A program made the translations under genes and the position numbers. The notes beneath the pieces are model-generated. The model did not search any database and was not told the DNA's origin. It saw only the letters and a list, made by a program, of their open reading frames with translations. A DNA stretch of 64,000 bases from Desmospora activa DSM 45169 (GTDB lineage: Bacteria; Bacillota; Bacilli; Thermoactinomycetales; DSM-45169): contig NZ_PZZP01000002.1 in NCBI RefSeq assembly GCF_003046315.1, forward strand, positions 1 through 64,000, written 5' to 3'. Below, in pieces: positions 7,905 to 17,511 of this stretch (positions are counted from its first letter, which is position 1; every line of letters starts with the position of its first letter).

Positions 7905-8339
7905 TCAGTATTCGGTAACACGAATCGAAGGGGATTCGGTGGGAGCATCCCGATCCTTTTTGAGCAAAAGCTCGATAATACCGCGGCGATAACGGGCACG
8001 GTGCTGACTGCGTTCAACGGCTACGCCCAAATCTACCTTTCGTTCAAAAGCCCCGGATCTACATTCTCGCTTCACCATCTGATAGTATGTTTGTCGAGAG
8101 GGAATCTCCCCCCTGACCCACAGTGTTCTACCCTCTACTCGTAATACCACTTGTGAAAGATCCTGAATACCTGGCAACTCGATCCTGACCAAGACGTCAT
8201 CATTTCCATGGTATACATCGACCGGAGGTCCCCCCTCTTTTTCAGCGGGAAAAGTCTCCCCCATATCAGCCCAAAAATCTTCCCCTAAAAATTGCCGGGC
8301 CAAACGGCTCCACTTGGAAAACTGTTGATGAGGGTCCAT
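7905..8339 (-). CDS. Hsp20/alpha-crystallin-like protein, probably spore coat (CotP/CotM type)
   Basis: 144 aa from the ATG at 8339 (AAGGAG nine nt upstream; the longer reading lacks a ribosome site). The alpha-crystallin core spans about 50-140: DVYHGNDDVLVRIELPGI, then FERKVDLG, and a G-I-I-E-L strand. The canonical A-x-x-x-n-G-v-L is degraded to ARYRRGIIELLL. Small heat-shock-like proteins CotM and CotP are coat components in Bacillus. The GerP-like neighbours support a coat role, but a general chaperone is possible. Confidence 0.75.
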   Translation of the reverse strand: MDPHQQFSKWSRLARQFLGEDFWADMGETFPAEKEGGPPVDVYHGNDDVLVRIELPGIQDLSQVVLRVEGRTLWVRGEIPSRQTYYQMVKRECRSGAFERKVDLGVAVERSQHRARYRRGIIELLLKKDRDAPTESPSIRVTEY

Positions 8340-8530
8340 GGGAGCTTCTCCTTTCCGACCGCAAGCTCTCTCCCATAAAGATATGCATCCGCCCTGGCAA
8401 GGGTCACTCTTTACAGCAGCTTTCTCACAAAATCCCCTGCTTTTTTGCGACAAGCTTACCCTTCGAGGTTATGCCTCGGTCAGTTGTCACCATATACTGG
8501 GGATAGGTGGGTGACGGGAGGTGAGATGCA

Positions 8531-8908
8531 ATGATTATCGAGCACCTGTGGGATCGGCTTAACCGAATGGAACAGGAGATGGAACGTCTACGGCAAGAAA
8601 ATACTGAGTTAAAAAAGCAAATTGAATCTCTGCAACCCGTTACCATCGAACGGTTGGAATATAAAATTCAAGAGTTAAGCATTCAGACCTTAAGTGGCAC
8701 TCTCAATATCGGGCTGACTACCCACGGGGATGGGCAAGGGCTGGAAAGATTGATTGAATCCATGCATCGCGAGGGAAAGGCCAATATGGAATTAGGGGAG
8801 TTGAAACCGGGCGATACCCTCCCCATCGAAGATGAGAGCCCTTCGGATCTAGATCAAACGGGTGACGGCAATAACCTTGGAGGTGAAAAGCCGCCAGACT
8901 CTACCTAA
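8531..8908 (+). CDS. gerPC: Short GerPC-like spore germination protein
   Basis: 125 aa. An N-terminal coiled coil (about 6-36, heptad-rich MEQEMERLRQENTELKKQI) leads into TIERLEYKIQELSIQTLSGTLNIGL (41-65), the hallmark of GerPC. GerPC proteins are usually near 200 aa, so this one has lost most of the C-terminal domain; the tail is acidic and low-complexity. GGAGGTGAG precedes the ATG. It is divergent from the Hsp20-like and GerPA/PB-like genes, so the locus is a rearranged, reduced gerP cluster. Confidence 0.78.
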   Translation: MIIEHLWDRLNRMEQEMERLRQENTELKKQIESLQPVTIERLEYKIQELSIQTLSGTLNIGLTTHGDGQGLERLIESMHREGKANMELGELKPGDTLPIEDESPSDLDQTGDGNNLGGEKPPDST

Positions 8909-8919
8909 CTCCCTTATTA

Positions 8920-9645
8920 TCAATACTCTTGGATCACAGGATGTACCACCAATTCATCCACCACCACATGTCGCGGCGCTGAAGCCATGTAAAGGGCCGC
9001 TTCAGCCACATCCTCCGCCTTTAACCATCCTTCTTTTTCCGGAGCTCCTTGTTCACTATCGTTAAAATAGGTGTCTGTCATCCCCGGTCGGATAATTCCC
9101 ACGCGCACACCCAACTTTCGCGCCTCTTTGGCCAAAGCGCCGTTTAACCCTTCAAGGCCGAATTTGCTGGCACAGTATGCGGTTCCTTTGGGAATGGTGC
9201 GAGTACCGACATCCGAAGAGATATTGATAATCTGCCCCTGCCCCCGATTGATCATGGAGTCCAATACGGCCTTAGAAAACAGAAAACTTCCCGTCAAATT
9301 GATTCGGATCACGGTCTCCCATTCCTGTAACGAGATATCCAGAATCGATTTAAAGCTGCCGATACCGGCGTTGTTCACCAAAATATCCACCTTACCGAAC
9401 TCATCCAGCGCGCGGCTTACCGCCGCCTCCACATCGGCTTCACGGGTGACGTCAGCAGGGAAAACAACCGCTTTGCGCCCCCATTTTGCGATATTTTCCT
9501 TCACCGCTTCCAGATCTTGTTGCGTTCGACCCACCAATAACAGATCCGCCCCTTCCTTCGCAAAAGAGACCGCGATCGCTTTTCCGATTCCTCGGCTCGC
9601 ACCGGTGACAATAGCCGTCTTATTTTTTAATCGCACGAATTTCAT
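8920..9645 (-). CDS. Short-chain dehydrogenase/reductase (FabG-like)
   Basis: About 241 aa classical SDR. The cofactor motif TGASRGIG (about 14-21), NNAG (about 88-91), catalytic Ser (INISSD) and YCASK (Tyr-x3-Lys) are all visible. It resembles 3-ketoacyl-reductase-type proteins, but no fatty-acid genes are nearby, so the substrate is unknown. The ATG at 9645 is used; a GTG four codons upstream is possible and both have weak ribosome sites. It ends 12 nt after the convergent gerPC stop. Confidence 0.88.
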   Translation of the reverse strand: MKFVRLKNKTAIVTGASRGIGKAIAVSFAKEGADLLLVGRTQQDLEAVKENIAKWGRKAVVFPADVTREADVEAAVSRALDEFGKVDILVNNAGIGSFKSILDISLQEWETVIRINLTGSFLFSKAVLDSMINRGQGQIINISSDVGTRTIPKGTAYCASKFGLEGLNGALAKEARKLGVRVGIIRPGMTDTYFNDSEQGAPEKEGWLKAEDVAEAALYMASAPRHVVVDELVVHPVIQEY

Positions 9646-9733
9646 CACTCCCGTCACAAAAGGCTACACCTGTTAAAATCCATATTCCAGTTCACTTCTA
9701 CCCCATCATAAAAAGCATAAGGAAAAGATGCAA

Positions 9734-9754
9734 GGCAGCAGATCATCTGCTGCC
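9734..9754 (-). terminator. Terminator after first Spo0M gene
   Basis: GGCAGCAGA-TCA-TCTGCTGCC is a perfect 9-bp hairpin. It is followed by a moderately T-rich stretch on the minus strand and A-rich on the plus, about 80 nt past the Spo0M stop. Confidence 0.7.
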
Positions 9755-9832
9755 TAAAAACTTTGCGTCTGCTGCCAAACCGACCATGGAAAGTCGTTTG
9801 TGTTTGTCATCCATCCGCTTCTCTATACCAGT

Positions 9833-10594
9833 TTACTCTGAATGCTCATCAATTAAATCAAACAATTTATCCTCGACTCCGGCTCCGTCATTTTCCAAAT
9901 CCTCTTTCGTCACTTGAAGTCGGAGACTCCGTTTATCCAAATCAAGCGCTTCTTCCAGGGAACCCAAAAGATCGGTGGCACGGCGATCCAGGAGTAGGAT
10001 GATTTCCATTTCTTCTTCGCCGACATAAAAGACCGCATCCATCATATTTAATTTGCTGCTCAGATCACCGCTTGGTTCAAACCGGAACACCTGAATAAAT
10101 GGATGGCGAGAAAAATATTTCTCAAATTCAAACTCAATGCTAACCAACTGAAAACCGATTCGCTCAATCACCTTTAAAACTTGTTCCAGATTGTGATGAG
10201 GAATAACCTCGATTCCGTCGGTATCATCCGGATTTACCGCCATCGCGATATCCAACCCCGTTTTCAGGTAGATCGGACACCCGCTCGTGGTCAGCGGCGT
10301 ATCTTGTGGCAGTTGAATCTCAAAGGGAATCACTTTGGATTCAGCCGGACCAATCGTGATTACCTCAGAAAGCCGAAATTCCTCCATCACATACTCATGT
10401 TGTGAATTTTCATGGTGATACAAGACAACCAAAAACAAATAAATCTCATCTACAACTTGATCCACTTGTCCGCCCTGAATGTGGACCTCCCCTTCAATCA
10501 GACTGCCCTGTCGATGTCGAGTCTGCTTGAGGCGGGTGTCCACTGTGGCGTTGCCGACGCCAAATCGGGCCAACACCTTGTTAAACATAGACAT
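9833..10594 (-). CDS. Sporulation-control protein Spo0M family, paralogue 1
   Basis: 253 aa, close to Spo0M (258 aa). N-terminal arrestin-like beta-sandwich: LARFGVGNATVDTRL, then G-x-V-x-I-x-G-G-x-V-x-Q-x-V-x-x-I-x-L in the first 55 residues, all typical of Spo0M. In B. subtilis Spo0M is a cytosolic protein that affects sporulation and cytokinesis by an unclear mechanism. The ATG follows GGGAGGGACACAAG. It is 25 nt downstream of paralogue 2, so co-transcribed. Confidence 0.9.
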   Translation of the reverse strand: MSMFNKVLARFGVGNATVDTRLKQTRHRQGSLIEGEVHIQGGQVDQVVDEIYLFLVVLYHHENSQHEYVMEEFRLSEVITIGPAESKVIPFEIQLPQDTPLTTSGCPIYLKTGLDIAMAVNPDDTDGIEVIPHHNLEQVLKVIERIGFQLVSIEFEFEKYFSRHPFIQVFRFEPSGDLSSKLNMMDAVFYVGEEEMEIILLLDRRATDLLGSLEEALDLDKRSLRLQVTKEDLENDGAGVEDKLFDLIDEHSE

Positions 10595-10618
10595 CTTGTG
10601 TCCCTCCCCGCAGCAAGA

Positions 10619-11356
10619 TTATTTCAGCAATGATTGAATCGTATCAACAGGGCTGCTGACGGGATCGTGTTGATTATCATGATCATAGGTAAGAGTACCG
10701 TCGGGATCTTCCAACTGCCAGCTGAATGAGGTCATCATTTTACGAGAGCCCCGTACGATTTCTACATCCATGTGAACTTCATGGCTGTCTACATCAAAAA
10801 ACAGGTTCATTTCGTCCAAGTAGCCGTGATAACGCTCCGCTGGCCGAAACTGAAAAATCTGCAGAAACGGAAGTTGCTTACACTGCTGTGAAAACTCATT
10901 GTATACCTGGTACATAATGAAGCCCGATCGTTCCATTTCGCCTAAAATCTTTTCCACCGTGCGATGAGGAAATACCTCAATCCGATCCAGGTCAGTTGGA
11001 TCTACGGACAACTTCATTTCTAAGCCTGTTTTTAAGTAGATAGGAAATCGCCCACAAGACATGGGTGTATGATACGGTAGTCGAATTTGAAAAGGAATAA
11101 TCTGATACTCTCTTGCTTGAATCGAGAAGGATTCGCTCAACTTGAACTCTTCCAAGACATAGGCGATCTTTTTATCGTTTTTTAAATAATGAACCATTAA
11201 GTACAAATAAATATCATCAACTCGCTGGTCCACATGACCACCCCGAATCAACACTTCCCCCCTAACCGTATCTCCCGGTTGGAATTGGGATGTTTCCAGG
11301 CGGGTGTCCACTTTGGCAGCCCCTACTCCCAAGCTGGCTAATGCTTTGTTAAACAT
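10619..11356 (-). CDS. Sporulation-control protein Spo0M family, paralogue 2
   Basis: 245 aa with the same layout as the downstream gene: LASLGVGAAKVDTRLETSQF, then VRGEVLIRGGHVDQRVDDIYLYL. The two differ widely after about residue 120, so the duplication is old. AGGAGGTGAAAAAGG precedes the ATG. First gene of the pair. Confidence 0.9.
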   Translation of the reverse strand: MFNKALASLGVGAAKVDTRLETSQFQPGDTVRGEVLIRGGHVDQRVDDIYLYLMVHYLKNDKKIAYVLEEFKLSESFSIQAREYQIIPFQIRLPYHTPMSCGRFPIYLKTGLEMKLSVDPTDLDRIEVFPHRTVEKILGEMERSGFIMYQVYNEFSQQCKQLPFLQIFQFRPAERYHGYLDEMNLFFDVDSHEVHMDVEIVRGSRKMMTSFSWQLEDPDGTLTYDHDNQHDPVSSPVDTIQSLLK

Positions 11357-11439
11357 CCTTTTTCACCTCCTGAATAGGAAGAGATGGGAAACGGACTCCC
11401 ATCCCTGATCGTGGAACGTATCTGCTCATCCTGGCTTAC

Positions 11440-12828
11440 TCATGGAATCATGTTTTCGGGATCCAACACCCGATCCGCTTCTTCCTGGCTGAGAAGCCCT
11501 TCTTCCACTACCACTTGACGTAAGGTTTTTCCCTCTGTATAAGCTTTTTTGGCGATCTCTGCCGCCCGGTCATACCCCAGTGATGGATTTAAGGCTGTCG
11601 CCAATGCCAGTGATTGTTCAACCAATTTGCGACATCGTTCTTCATCCACTTCCAAACCGGCGACACACCGTTCCCGCAAGGCGTGCATCGCCTCTGTCAG
11701 GATCTCGATCGATTGGAGTAAATTGTGGGCAATCACCGGCATCATCACATTGAGCTCCAATTGGGCCCGGGTACCTGCTGCGGTAATCGCCGCATCGTTT
11801 CCGATCACCTGAACCGCCACCATATTCATCATTTCTGCCATCACGGGATTTACTTTTCCCGGCATAATGGAAGAACCGGGTTGAACAGCCGGTAATTTTA
11901 GCTCAGCAAAACCGGTGCGCGGACCAGAGCTTAAAAGCCGCAAATCGCTGGCCAATTTATCCAAGTGAACGGCTAGCCCCTTGAGAGCAGCATGAATTTT
12001 GATCGCCGCCCCCGTATTTTGCATAAAGGAAAAACGGTTGTCCGGCTCCCGAAATGGAAGACTGGTTCGTTGTGCTACCTCTTGCACCGCTTGAGCGGCA
12101 TAGCCGGCGGGAGTGTTAATGCCGGTTCCCACTGCGTTTCCTCCCAAGCCAATTTGATATAACAGCGGGAAACCATCGCGAATCCCCTCTAAAGCGTCGC
12201 GCAGTGACTGCGCATAAGCGGACAGTTCCTGGCCGACACGCAGCGGAACCGCATCCTGTAGATGCGTTCGTCCCGGTTTCACAATCGAATCAAAAGCTGC
12301 TGCTTTCCCTTCGATTTCCTGAATCAAGCCGTTGGCAGCAGGGAACAAGCGGTGATGAAGCATTTCGGCGGCAGCAATGTTCATGGCGACATGAATCGTA
12401 TCGTTGGTGGACTGTCCGCGGTTGACATGGTCGTTGGGATGAACGCGTTCCGTCTCGCCCACTCGTCCTCCCAACAGCTCCACCGCACGATTGGCAATCA
12501 CTTCGTTGGCGTTCATGTTTTGGGAAGTACCAGCCCCCGCCTGGTATACATCCACCACAAAATGATCATCCCACTGGCCAGCTATCACTTCCTCTGCCGC
12601 CTGTACAATCGCACGAGTAATGTTAGCATCCAGATCACCACAAACCTCATTAGCCCGGGCAGCAGATGCTTTTACAATCCCCTGGGCGCGGATAAATGAA
12701 CGCGGAAGGCGTAGGCCGCTAATTGGAAAATTTTCTAGCGCCCGTTGCGTTTGCGCTCCATAATACATCGATCGAGGGATCTTTACTTCCCCCATCGAAT
12801 CCCGTTGAACACGGAATTTCTCACTCAT
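11440..12828 (-). CDS. fumC: Class II fumarate hydratase
   Basis: 462 aa, standard length. Catalyses the reversible hydration of fumarate to malate in the TCA cycle. The fumarase/aspartase signature GSSIMPGKVNP is at about 318-328. HPNDHVNRGQSTNDT (130-144) and GRTHLQDAVP (186-195), which hold active-site residues, are intact. GGAGGTG lies just downstream of a hairpin (12839-12872) that follows the preceding gene, so its translation start is close to a structured region. Confidence 0.95.
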   Translation of the reverse strand: MSEKFRVQRDSMGEVKIPRSMYYGAQTQRALENFPISGLRLPRSFIRAQGIVKASAARANEVCGDLDANITRAIVQAAEEVIAGQWDDHFVVDVYQAGAGTSQNMNANEVIANRAVELLGGRVGETERVHPNDHVNRGQSTNDTIHVAMNIAAAEMLHHRLFPAANGLIQEIEGKAAAFDSIVKPGRTHLQDAVPLRVGQELSAYAQSLRDALEGIRDGFPLLYQIGLGGNAVGTGINTPAGYAAQAVQEVAQRTSLPFREPDNRFSFMQNTGAAIKIHAALKGLAVHLDKLASDLRLLSSGPRTGFAELKLPAVQPGSSIMPGKVNPVMAEMMNMVAVQVIGNDAAITAAGTRAQLELNVMMPVIAHNLLQSIEILTEAMHALRERCVAGLEVDEERCRKLVEQSLALATALNPSLGYDRAAEIAKKAYTEGKTLRQVVVEEGLLSQEEADRVLDPENMIP

Positions 12829-12838
12829 AAAAACACCT

Positions 12839-12872
12839 CCAAAGGGAACAGTCTCTCTTATTTTCCCTTTGG
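12839..12872 (-). terminator. Hairpin between the pseudokinase gene and fumC
   Basis: CCAAAGGGAA / TTCCCTTTGG is a 10-bp perfect stem directly after the upstream stop codon. On the minus strand it is followed by AGGTGTTTTT and the fumC ATG, so hairpin, ribosome site and T-run are fused. It may be a leaky terminator or attenuator. Confidence 0.6.
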
Positions 12873-12873
12873 A

Positions 12874-15294
12874 TTAACGATTGAACACATGCTTAACATA
12901 TTCCACCAACTGGCGTGCAATATCATCATGCGCTTGGCGTTCCCTTTCCAATCGGCGCCGCCTCGCCCACACTTCTTGTTCTTTCCGTTGCTGCTCGGCT
13001 TCTTCTTGCGCACGGCGCTCGGCTTCTTCCTGCGCTTGACGCTCGGCTTTCTCTTGTGCGCGCCGTTCCGCTTCCGCCCGTTCAGCCGCTTCACGCTCCA
13101 ACCGCTCGCGTTCAATTCGATCTGCTTCTAACCGGGCTTGGCGCTCCGCCTCTTCTTGGGCGCGCCGTTCTGCTTCCGCCTGTTCAGCCTCTTCGCGTTC
13201 TTGCCGCTCGCGTTCAATTCGCTCCGCTTCTTCGCGGGTACGCTGTTCCGTTTCCGCCTGTGCTGCCTCTTCCCGTTCCAACCGCTCGCGCTCAATCCGC
13301 TCCGCTTCTATCCGGGCTTGGCGCTCCGCCTCTTCCTGCGCACGTCGTTCCGCTTCCGCTCGTACCGCCGCTTCACGCTCCAACCGCTCGCGTTCAATTC
13401 GCTCCGCTTCTAACCGGGCTTGGCGCTCCGCTTCTTCGCGCGCACGTCGTTCCGCTTCCGCTCGTACCGCCGCTTCACGCTCCAACCGCTCGCGTTCAAT
13501 CCGCTCCGCTTCTATCCGGGCTTGGCGCTCTGCTTCTTCGCGGGCACGCTGTTCCGTTTCCGCCCGTTCAGCCTCTTCGCGTTCTTGCCGCTCGCGTTCA
13601 ATTCGACCTGCTTCTAACCGGGCTTGGCGCTCCGCCTCTTCCTGCGCACGTCGTTCCGCTTTCGCCCGTGCTGCCGCTTCACGCTCCAACCGCTCGCGTT
13701 CAATTCGCTCCGCTTCTAACCGGGCTTGGCGCTCCGCTTCTTCGCGGGCACGCCGTTCCGTTTCCGCCCGTGCTGCCGCTTCACGCTCCTGTCGTTCGCG
13801 TGCAATCCGCTCCGCTTCTAACCGGGCTTGGCGCTCCGCTTCTTCGCGGGCACGCTGTTCCGTTTCCGCCCGTTCAGCCTCTTCCCGTGCACGTCGTTCC
13901 GCTTCCGCCCGTGCTGCCGCTTCACGCTCCTGTCGTTCGCGTGCAATCCGCTCCGCTTCTAACCGGGCTTGGCGCTCCGCTTCTTCGCGGGCACGCTGTT
14001 CCGTTTCCGCCCGTTCAGCCTCTTCCCGTGCACGTCGTTCCGCTTCTGCCCGTGCTGCCGCTTCACGCTCCTGTCGTTCGCGTTCAATCCGCTCCGCTTC
14101 TATCCGGGCTTGGCGCTCCGCTTCTTCGCGGGCACGCTGTTCCGTTTCTGCCCGTGCTGCCGCTTCACGTGCACGTCGTTCCGCTTCCGTCCGTTCCGCC
14201 GCTTCCCGCTCCAACCGATCTGCTTCTTCCTTTTCACGACGTCCATCCTGTGCCCGTATCTCCCGTTCCAACGGGTCCAGATCAAGCCTCCCTGTTACAC
14301 CAAGCTTGTCCAGTTCTTTTTTTAGCTGACGTCCTTCTTGCTCCAGCGCTTCCCTCTTCGCCTTGCGAGCTTCCTCAAGTCGCAGCTTTAGCACCGTTGA
14401 GGGACGATTATGTAGATCGGAGGAAGGGGACGGTGGTTGAGATGGTTTTGGCTGTTGGGGCGGTTTCGCCGATGGAGAAGACTCCTTTGGTTGCAATTGT
14501 TCCTCTGATTTCAGCGGATCCTTTGGTTTCGGTTGTGATGGAGCCGGTTGAACTGGCGTTTTTCTCCCCGCAGATGGCGAAGAAGAGGGTTTCCCTTTTC
14601 TGAACGACTTCAATAAGTCATCAAACAACCCACCCGAATCCCGACGCTTCACATAAGCATCCAATTGGGAGGAAACATAGTTCGCCTGCCGGTTGAAGCT
14701 CCGTTGTATAAACCGGTGCAACTCCTTAGGAAAATTGGCATCAGACGGTAGCTTCTTAATCGGCTCATCCAGCATCTGGCCGCCAAACATCATATATAAC
14801 AAATTACCCCAATCGATCTCGGGGTTCGGCAGGGTACGCCCCTCAACCCCACAGAAAAGCACCTGTAACTGACCGTCTTCTGTCATCGCAATATTGGCGG
14901 GATGTAGAATGGTGTACATTCGTAACGGTTTTTCTTTTAATACGCCTTCCACCGGAAACAAGGTGCGCACCCATTCCAAAATCGTATCCTCTTCTACTCC
15001 ACCGCGAGATAAAGTTTTATGCAACCGTTCTCGGTACGGTACATAAGGACGGATAAAAACCAATGAGCGCTCCTCTGAAAAGACCTGCGTGTAAGGAAGG
15101 ATGTGCGGATGATTTCGCAGAGAAAGGTACTGCTGGATCGCTCGAGGTGGCGCCGGCTTTTGCAGTTGGGTGTGTTGCAGGTAGACCTTCTCTCCACCCA
15201 CCGTCGCCGTTGCCCACTCTCCCTGAAAAAAGGGTTCGACGGTTTCAATCTGGTATTGGTCCCGGTATATTTCCCCCACTGTAAAAAACGACAA
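12874..15294 (-). CDS. Pseudokinase-like protein with very long Glu/Arg-rich helical repeat
   Basis: About 806 aa. Residues ~1-215 look like a degenerate Ser/Thr-kinase fold: a hinge-like [14 protein letters not shown], then [20 protein letters not shown] in place of the catalytic HRDxxxxN...DFG. The catalytic Asp and DFG Asp are missing, so activity is unlikely. A proline/lysine linker (~235-300) follows. From ~345 to the end come Glu/Arg/Ala blocks ([22 protein letters not shown]), predicted to form a long single helix or coiled coil. No membrane segment seen. The start is probably the TTG at 15294 (GGGGGAGAGG upstream); a GTG five codons earlier is possible. Flanked by fumC and sporulation-related genes; function unknown. 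Confidence 0.75.
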   Translation of the reverse strand: MSFFTVGEIYRDQYQIETVEPFFQGEWATATVGGEKVYLQHTQLQKPAPPRAIQQYLSLRNHPHILPYTQVFSEERSLVFIRPYVPYRERLHKTLSRGGVEEDTILEWVRTLFPVEGVLKEKPLRMYTILHPANIAMTEDGQLQVLFCGVEGRTLPNPEIDWGNLLYMMFGGQMLDEPIKKLPSDANFPKELHRFIQRSFNRQANYVSSQLDAYVKRRDSGGLFDDLLKSFRKGKPSSSPSAGRKTPVQPAPSQPKPKDPLKSEEQLQPKESSPSAKPPQQPKPSQPPSPSSDLHNRPSTVLKLRLEEARKAKREALEQEGRQLKKELDKLGVTGRLDLDPLEREIRAQDGRREKEEADRLEREAAERTEAERRAREAAARAETEQRAREEAERQARIEAERIERERQEREAAARAEAERRAREEAERAETEQRAREEAERQARLEAERIARERQEREAAARAEAERRAREEAERAETEQRAREEAERQARLEAERIARERQEREAAARAETERRAREEAERQARLEAERIERERLEREAAARAKAERRAQEEAERQARLEAGRIERERQEREEAERAETEQRAREEAERQARIEAERIERERLEREAAVRAEAERRAREEAERQARLEAERIERERLEREAAVRAEAERRAQEEAERQARIEAERIERERLEREEAAQAETEQRTREEAERIERERQEREEAEQAEAERRAQEEAERQARLEADRIERERLEREAAERAEAERRAQEKAERQAQEEAERRAQEEAEQQRKEQEVWARRRRLERERQAHDDIARQLVEYVKHVFNR
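12985..14230. repeat. Coding tandem repeats, 141-bp and 99-bp units
   Basis: The helical part of the preceding gene is built from near-identical units. A 141-bp unit (47 codons) recurs almost base for base: GCAATCCGCTCCGCTTCTAA is at 13802 and again at 13943. Shorter 99-bp (33-codon) units lack 14 codons. Such arrays change length easily by slippage. They also create a long open frame on the opposite strand that is not a gene. Confidence 0.85.
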
Positions 15295-15471
15295 CGTCCT
15301 CTCCCCCACTTTTCTATTTCAACCATTCCGATTTCCATATGATTGCTCAAAGAACATCATTTTCAGAATACCACAGGCTTTCACAAGCGTACAGACAGAT
15401 TCCGCGGGATTACAGAATAATTGCTGCCGGTGCCCAACTAAATGGATATCCCAGCTACGGATGGCATTTAT

Positions 15472-16449
15472 TTAAGCCTTCCACTGCACCGGCTTTCCTG
15501 CCGTATCCAACCGCCAGCTTCCATCCACTAAATGAACGCCGCCCAGCCACCAGTCAATCCCCGCAACATCCAACCGATCCGCCTCCCCTGCCAAAACGGC
15601 TTTCCCTTCAAGAGTCAGGTGTAGGGGACCCTCAGTAGGCGCTTGATCCCGCTGGAACGCTTCCCTTTCCATATAAAGCAATGGGTGTCCTTTTGGCGTT
15701 GCCAACTCGTTCAGAATAGCGGCAAAGTGGACATCGGTCAACCCATCCTGTAAACGGTGGGCACTCACTTCCTGAAACAAGAGTTCAAATCTGTCACACC
15801 CTTGTTCCACCAACTGCAAAGCCTGTTCTTCTATCTTGTTTAAACCATTATCAACCGATGGAAGATAATCCAGATGAGAGCGAAAGGCACGGTGAAGATG
15901 AAACAAAGCCGGTTCTTCCCGCAGCCATCGCCAAACACTGTAGGGTGTTGGCGAAATCAACGCTTTCCATGCATGTTCTGCCCGCTCCAACTCCCCGTCG
16001 CCAATCGGTATTCTCTCTTCCCACAACCGGTCCAGTTGCTCCTCGGTCACGGTTGCCACCTCTGGCACTTCCACTAGGGAAACGGATTGTAACCCTTGAT
16101 TTCGAATGCGAGACGACAAATAGAGAAGCAACAATTGATCAAAACGGTCCGTATCAAACCACAGCACAACGGGAGTAAGAGGCGGAATGCGCTCCAGTCG
16201 TTGCTCTTGGTAGCGGCAAACCATCTCCATCTGCTCCCGTGGCACCCCGATACGCTCCTCAAAAAAGAGAGCGCGCTGCCGAATCTGTTCATTCAGAGAC
16301 CAGTTTGGCGATAGGGGACCAAAATCCATCATCTCCCGCCACACAAACACTTCACCATCGATGTGACGCCAATTGCGCAACCGCTCTCCCCAAACATCCC
16401 CACTGACGATATGGATCAACGTTTGTCCCCCCCTTTTTAGCCCGTTCAT
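15472..16449 (-). CDS. DUF1835/DUF3658-type protein of unknown function
   Basis: About 325 aa. The N-terminal IHIVSGDVWGERL...VFVWREMMDFGPL followed by VVLWFDTDRFDQLLLLYL matches the DUF1835 pattern, with the C-terminal part corresponding to DUF3658. No biochemical role is established for these. The ATG at 16449 (GAGGAC upstream) is used. A TTG at 16419 with GGGGGGG before it would give the more usual IHIV- N-terminus. Next to a Spo0M gene on one side and the pseudokinase on the other. Confidence 0.75.
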   Translation of the reverse strand: MNGLKRGGQTLIHIVSGDVWGERLRNWRHIDGEVFVWREMMDFGPLSPNWSLNEQIRQRALFFEERIGVPREQMEMVCRYQEQRLERIPPLTPVVLWFDTDRFDQLLLLYLSSRIRNQGLQSVSLVEVPEVATVTEEQLDRLWEERIPIGDGELERAEHAWKALISPTPYSVWRWLREEPALFHLHRAFRSHLDYLPSVDNGLNKIEEQALQLVEQGCDRFELLFQEVSAHRLQDGLTDVHFAAILNELATPKGHPLLYMEREAFQRDQAPTEGPLHLTLEGKAVLAGEADRLDVAGIDWWLGGVHLVDGSWRLDTAGKPVQWKA

Positions 16450-16530
16450 ACCGTCCTCACAACTAGCATGACACATCTACGCGGGACATGCTACCCGTGA
16501 ATCGCGAACGTTAAGGGATGGAAAATCCAT

Positions 16531-16579
16531 ATAAAAAGAAAAACCCTTCCCATTCCACAGCGTGTTTGAGAAGGGTTTT
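16531..16579 (-). terminator. Terminator after third Spo0M gene
   Basis: AAAACCCTTC / GAAGGGTTTT (10 bp) with a 20-nt loop is followed on the minus strand by TCTTTTTA. Confidence 0.75.
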
Positions 16580-16587
16580 AAGCATTT

Positions 16588-17364
16588 TTATCCGGTTTGT
16601 TCTCGGATCTTTTCCCACAGCCGCTGTGTCAAGGATGTTGGCGGATTTTCCGCCTGTACCGCTTCTTCCTCTTTTACTGCAAAACGAATCAGCCGATCGT
16701 CCACTCCCAGTTGTTCCTCTATGATCCCCATCAGGTTGCGCGCTCTTCGATCCACCAGCAATAGAGCCACCGGTTTACCATCTTCTTCAGTAAAAGTCAT
16801 CTCCAGTTCATCCAGGGTTCCACGAAATTGCTGTCCAGGGCGAAACTCGATTTCTTGGACACGCAGACGACGGTTGATCCCGTATTTCCACGCCTCTTCT
16901 CCATCGTCTTTTACTTCACGGAAACCCAAGTGTAGGAGTGCATGATATACGGCCAAGTTTTTCCGATGGAAACGCACCTCGATATGATCTCGATCTTGGG
17001 GGTCTACGGCGCTGTCAACGTCTAAGCCGGTTTGCAAATAGGTACGAAACGCCCCTCCCGATACAGGGGTATCCAGAGGCATTTGGAAAGTGAAGGGAAT
17101 GTTCTTTATTTCCCCCGATTCGATTTGCAGGGGTTCTGTCAATCGAAACTTCGCCCATTGATGATGCTTAGTCCCTTCCTCTGTTCGTTCCGTGACAATC
17201 AGATACAGATCGATCCCCTCGATCTCCTGTGCCACTTTTCCTCCTGAAATCACCACTTCTCCGCGTACACACTCTCCCTGTTCATACGAGGACTTCTCCA
17301 ACCGTGTATCCACACTGGCAGAACCGATTCCAACACGGGCAAATAAATGAGCGAAAGAAGACAT
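16588..17364 (-). CDS. Sporulation-control protein Spo0M family, paralogue 3
   Basis: 258 aa from the ATG at 17364, matching B. subtilis Spo0M length. FARVGIGSASVDTRLEKSSYE and CVRGEVVISGGKVAQEIEGIDLYL are the N-terminal arrestin-like strands. The C-terminal end (LAQRLWEKI type amphipathic helix) is present. It is separate from the 9.8-11.3 kb pair and has its own terminator. It is the best candidate for the orthologue by length, but this is not proven. Confidence 0.9.
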   Translation of the reverse strand: MSSFAHLFARVGIGSASVDTRLEKSSYEQGECVRGEVVISGGKVAQEIEGIDLYLIVTERTEEGTKHHQWAKFRLTEPLQIESGEIKNIPFTFQMPLDTPVSGGAFRTYLQTGLDVDSAVDPQDRDHIEVRFHRKNLAVYHALLHLGFREVKDDGEEAWKYGINRRLRVQEIEFRPGQQFRGTLDELEMTFTEEDGKPVALLLVDRRARNLMGIIEEQLGVDDRLIRFAVKEEEAVQAENPPTSLTQRLWEKIREQTG

Positions 17365-17511
17365 ATTTCCCATTCCTTTTTTGTAAATATAATCCATTTA
17401 ATAGGGATTTTAAGAAAAGTCTGCATAACACCTACCCATTGATTATTATACAAATCAGTGAAATTGTCGATAAGTAATGATCCCTATGGGATCGATTACT
17501 TCCCTCCCTCC

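Noticed and set aside
12915-14603. 562-codon open frame antisense to the Glu/Arg repeat gene
   Set aside because: It arises because the GAG/CGC-rich repeat has no stop codons in the complementary frame. No ribosome site, and its Leu/Pro-rich product mirrors the repeat unit.
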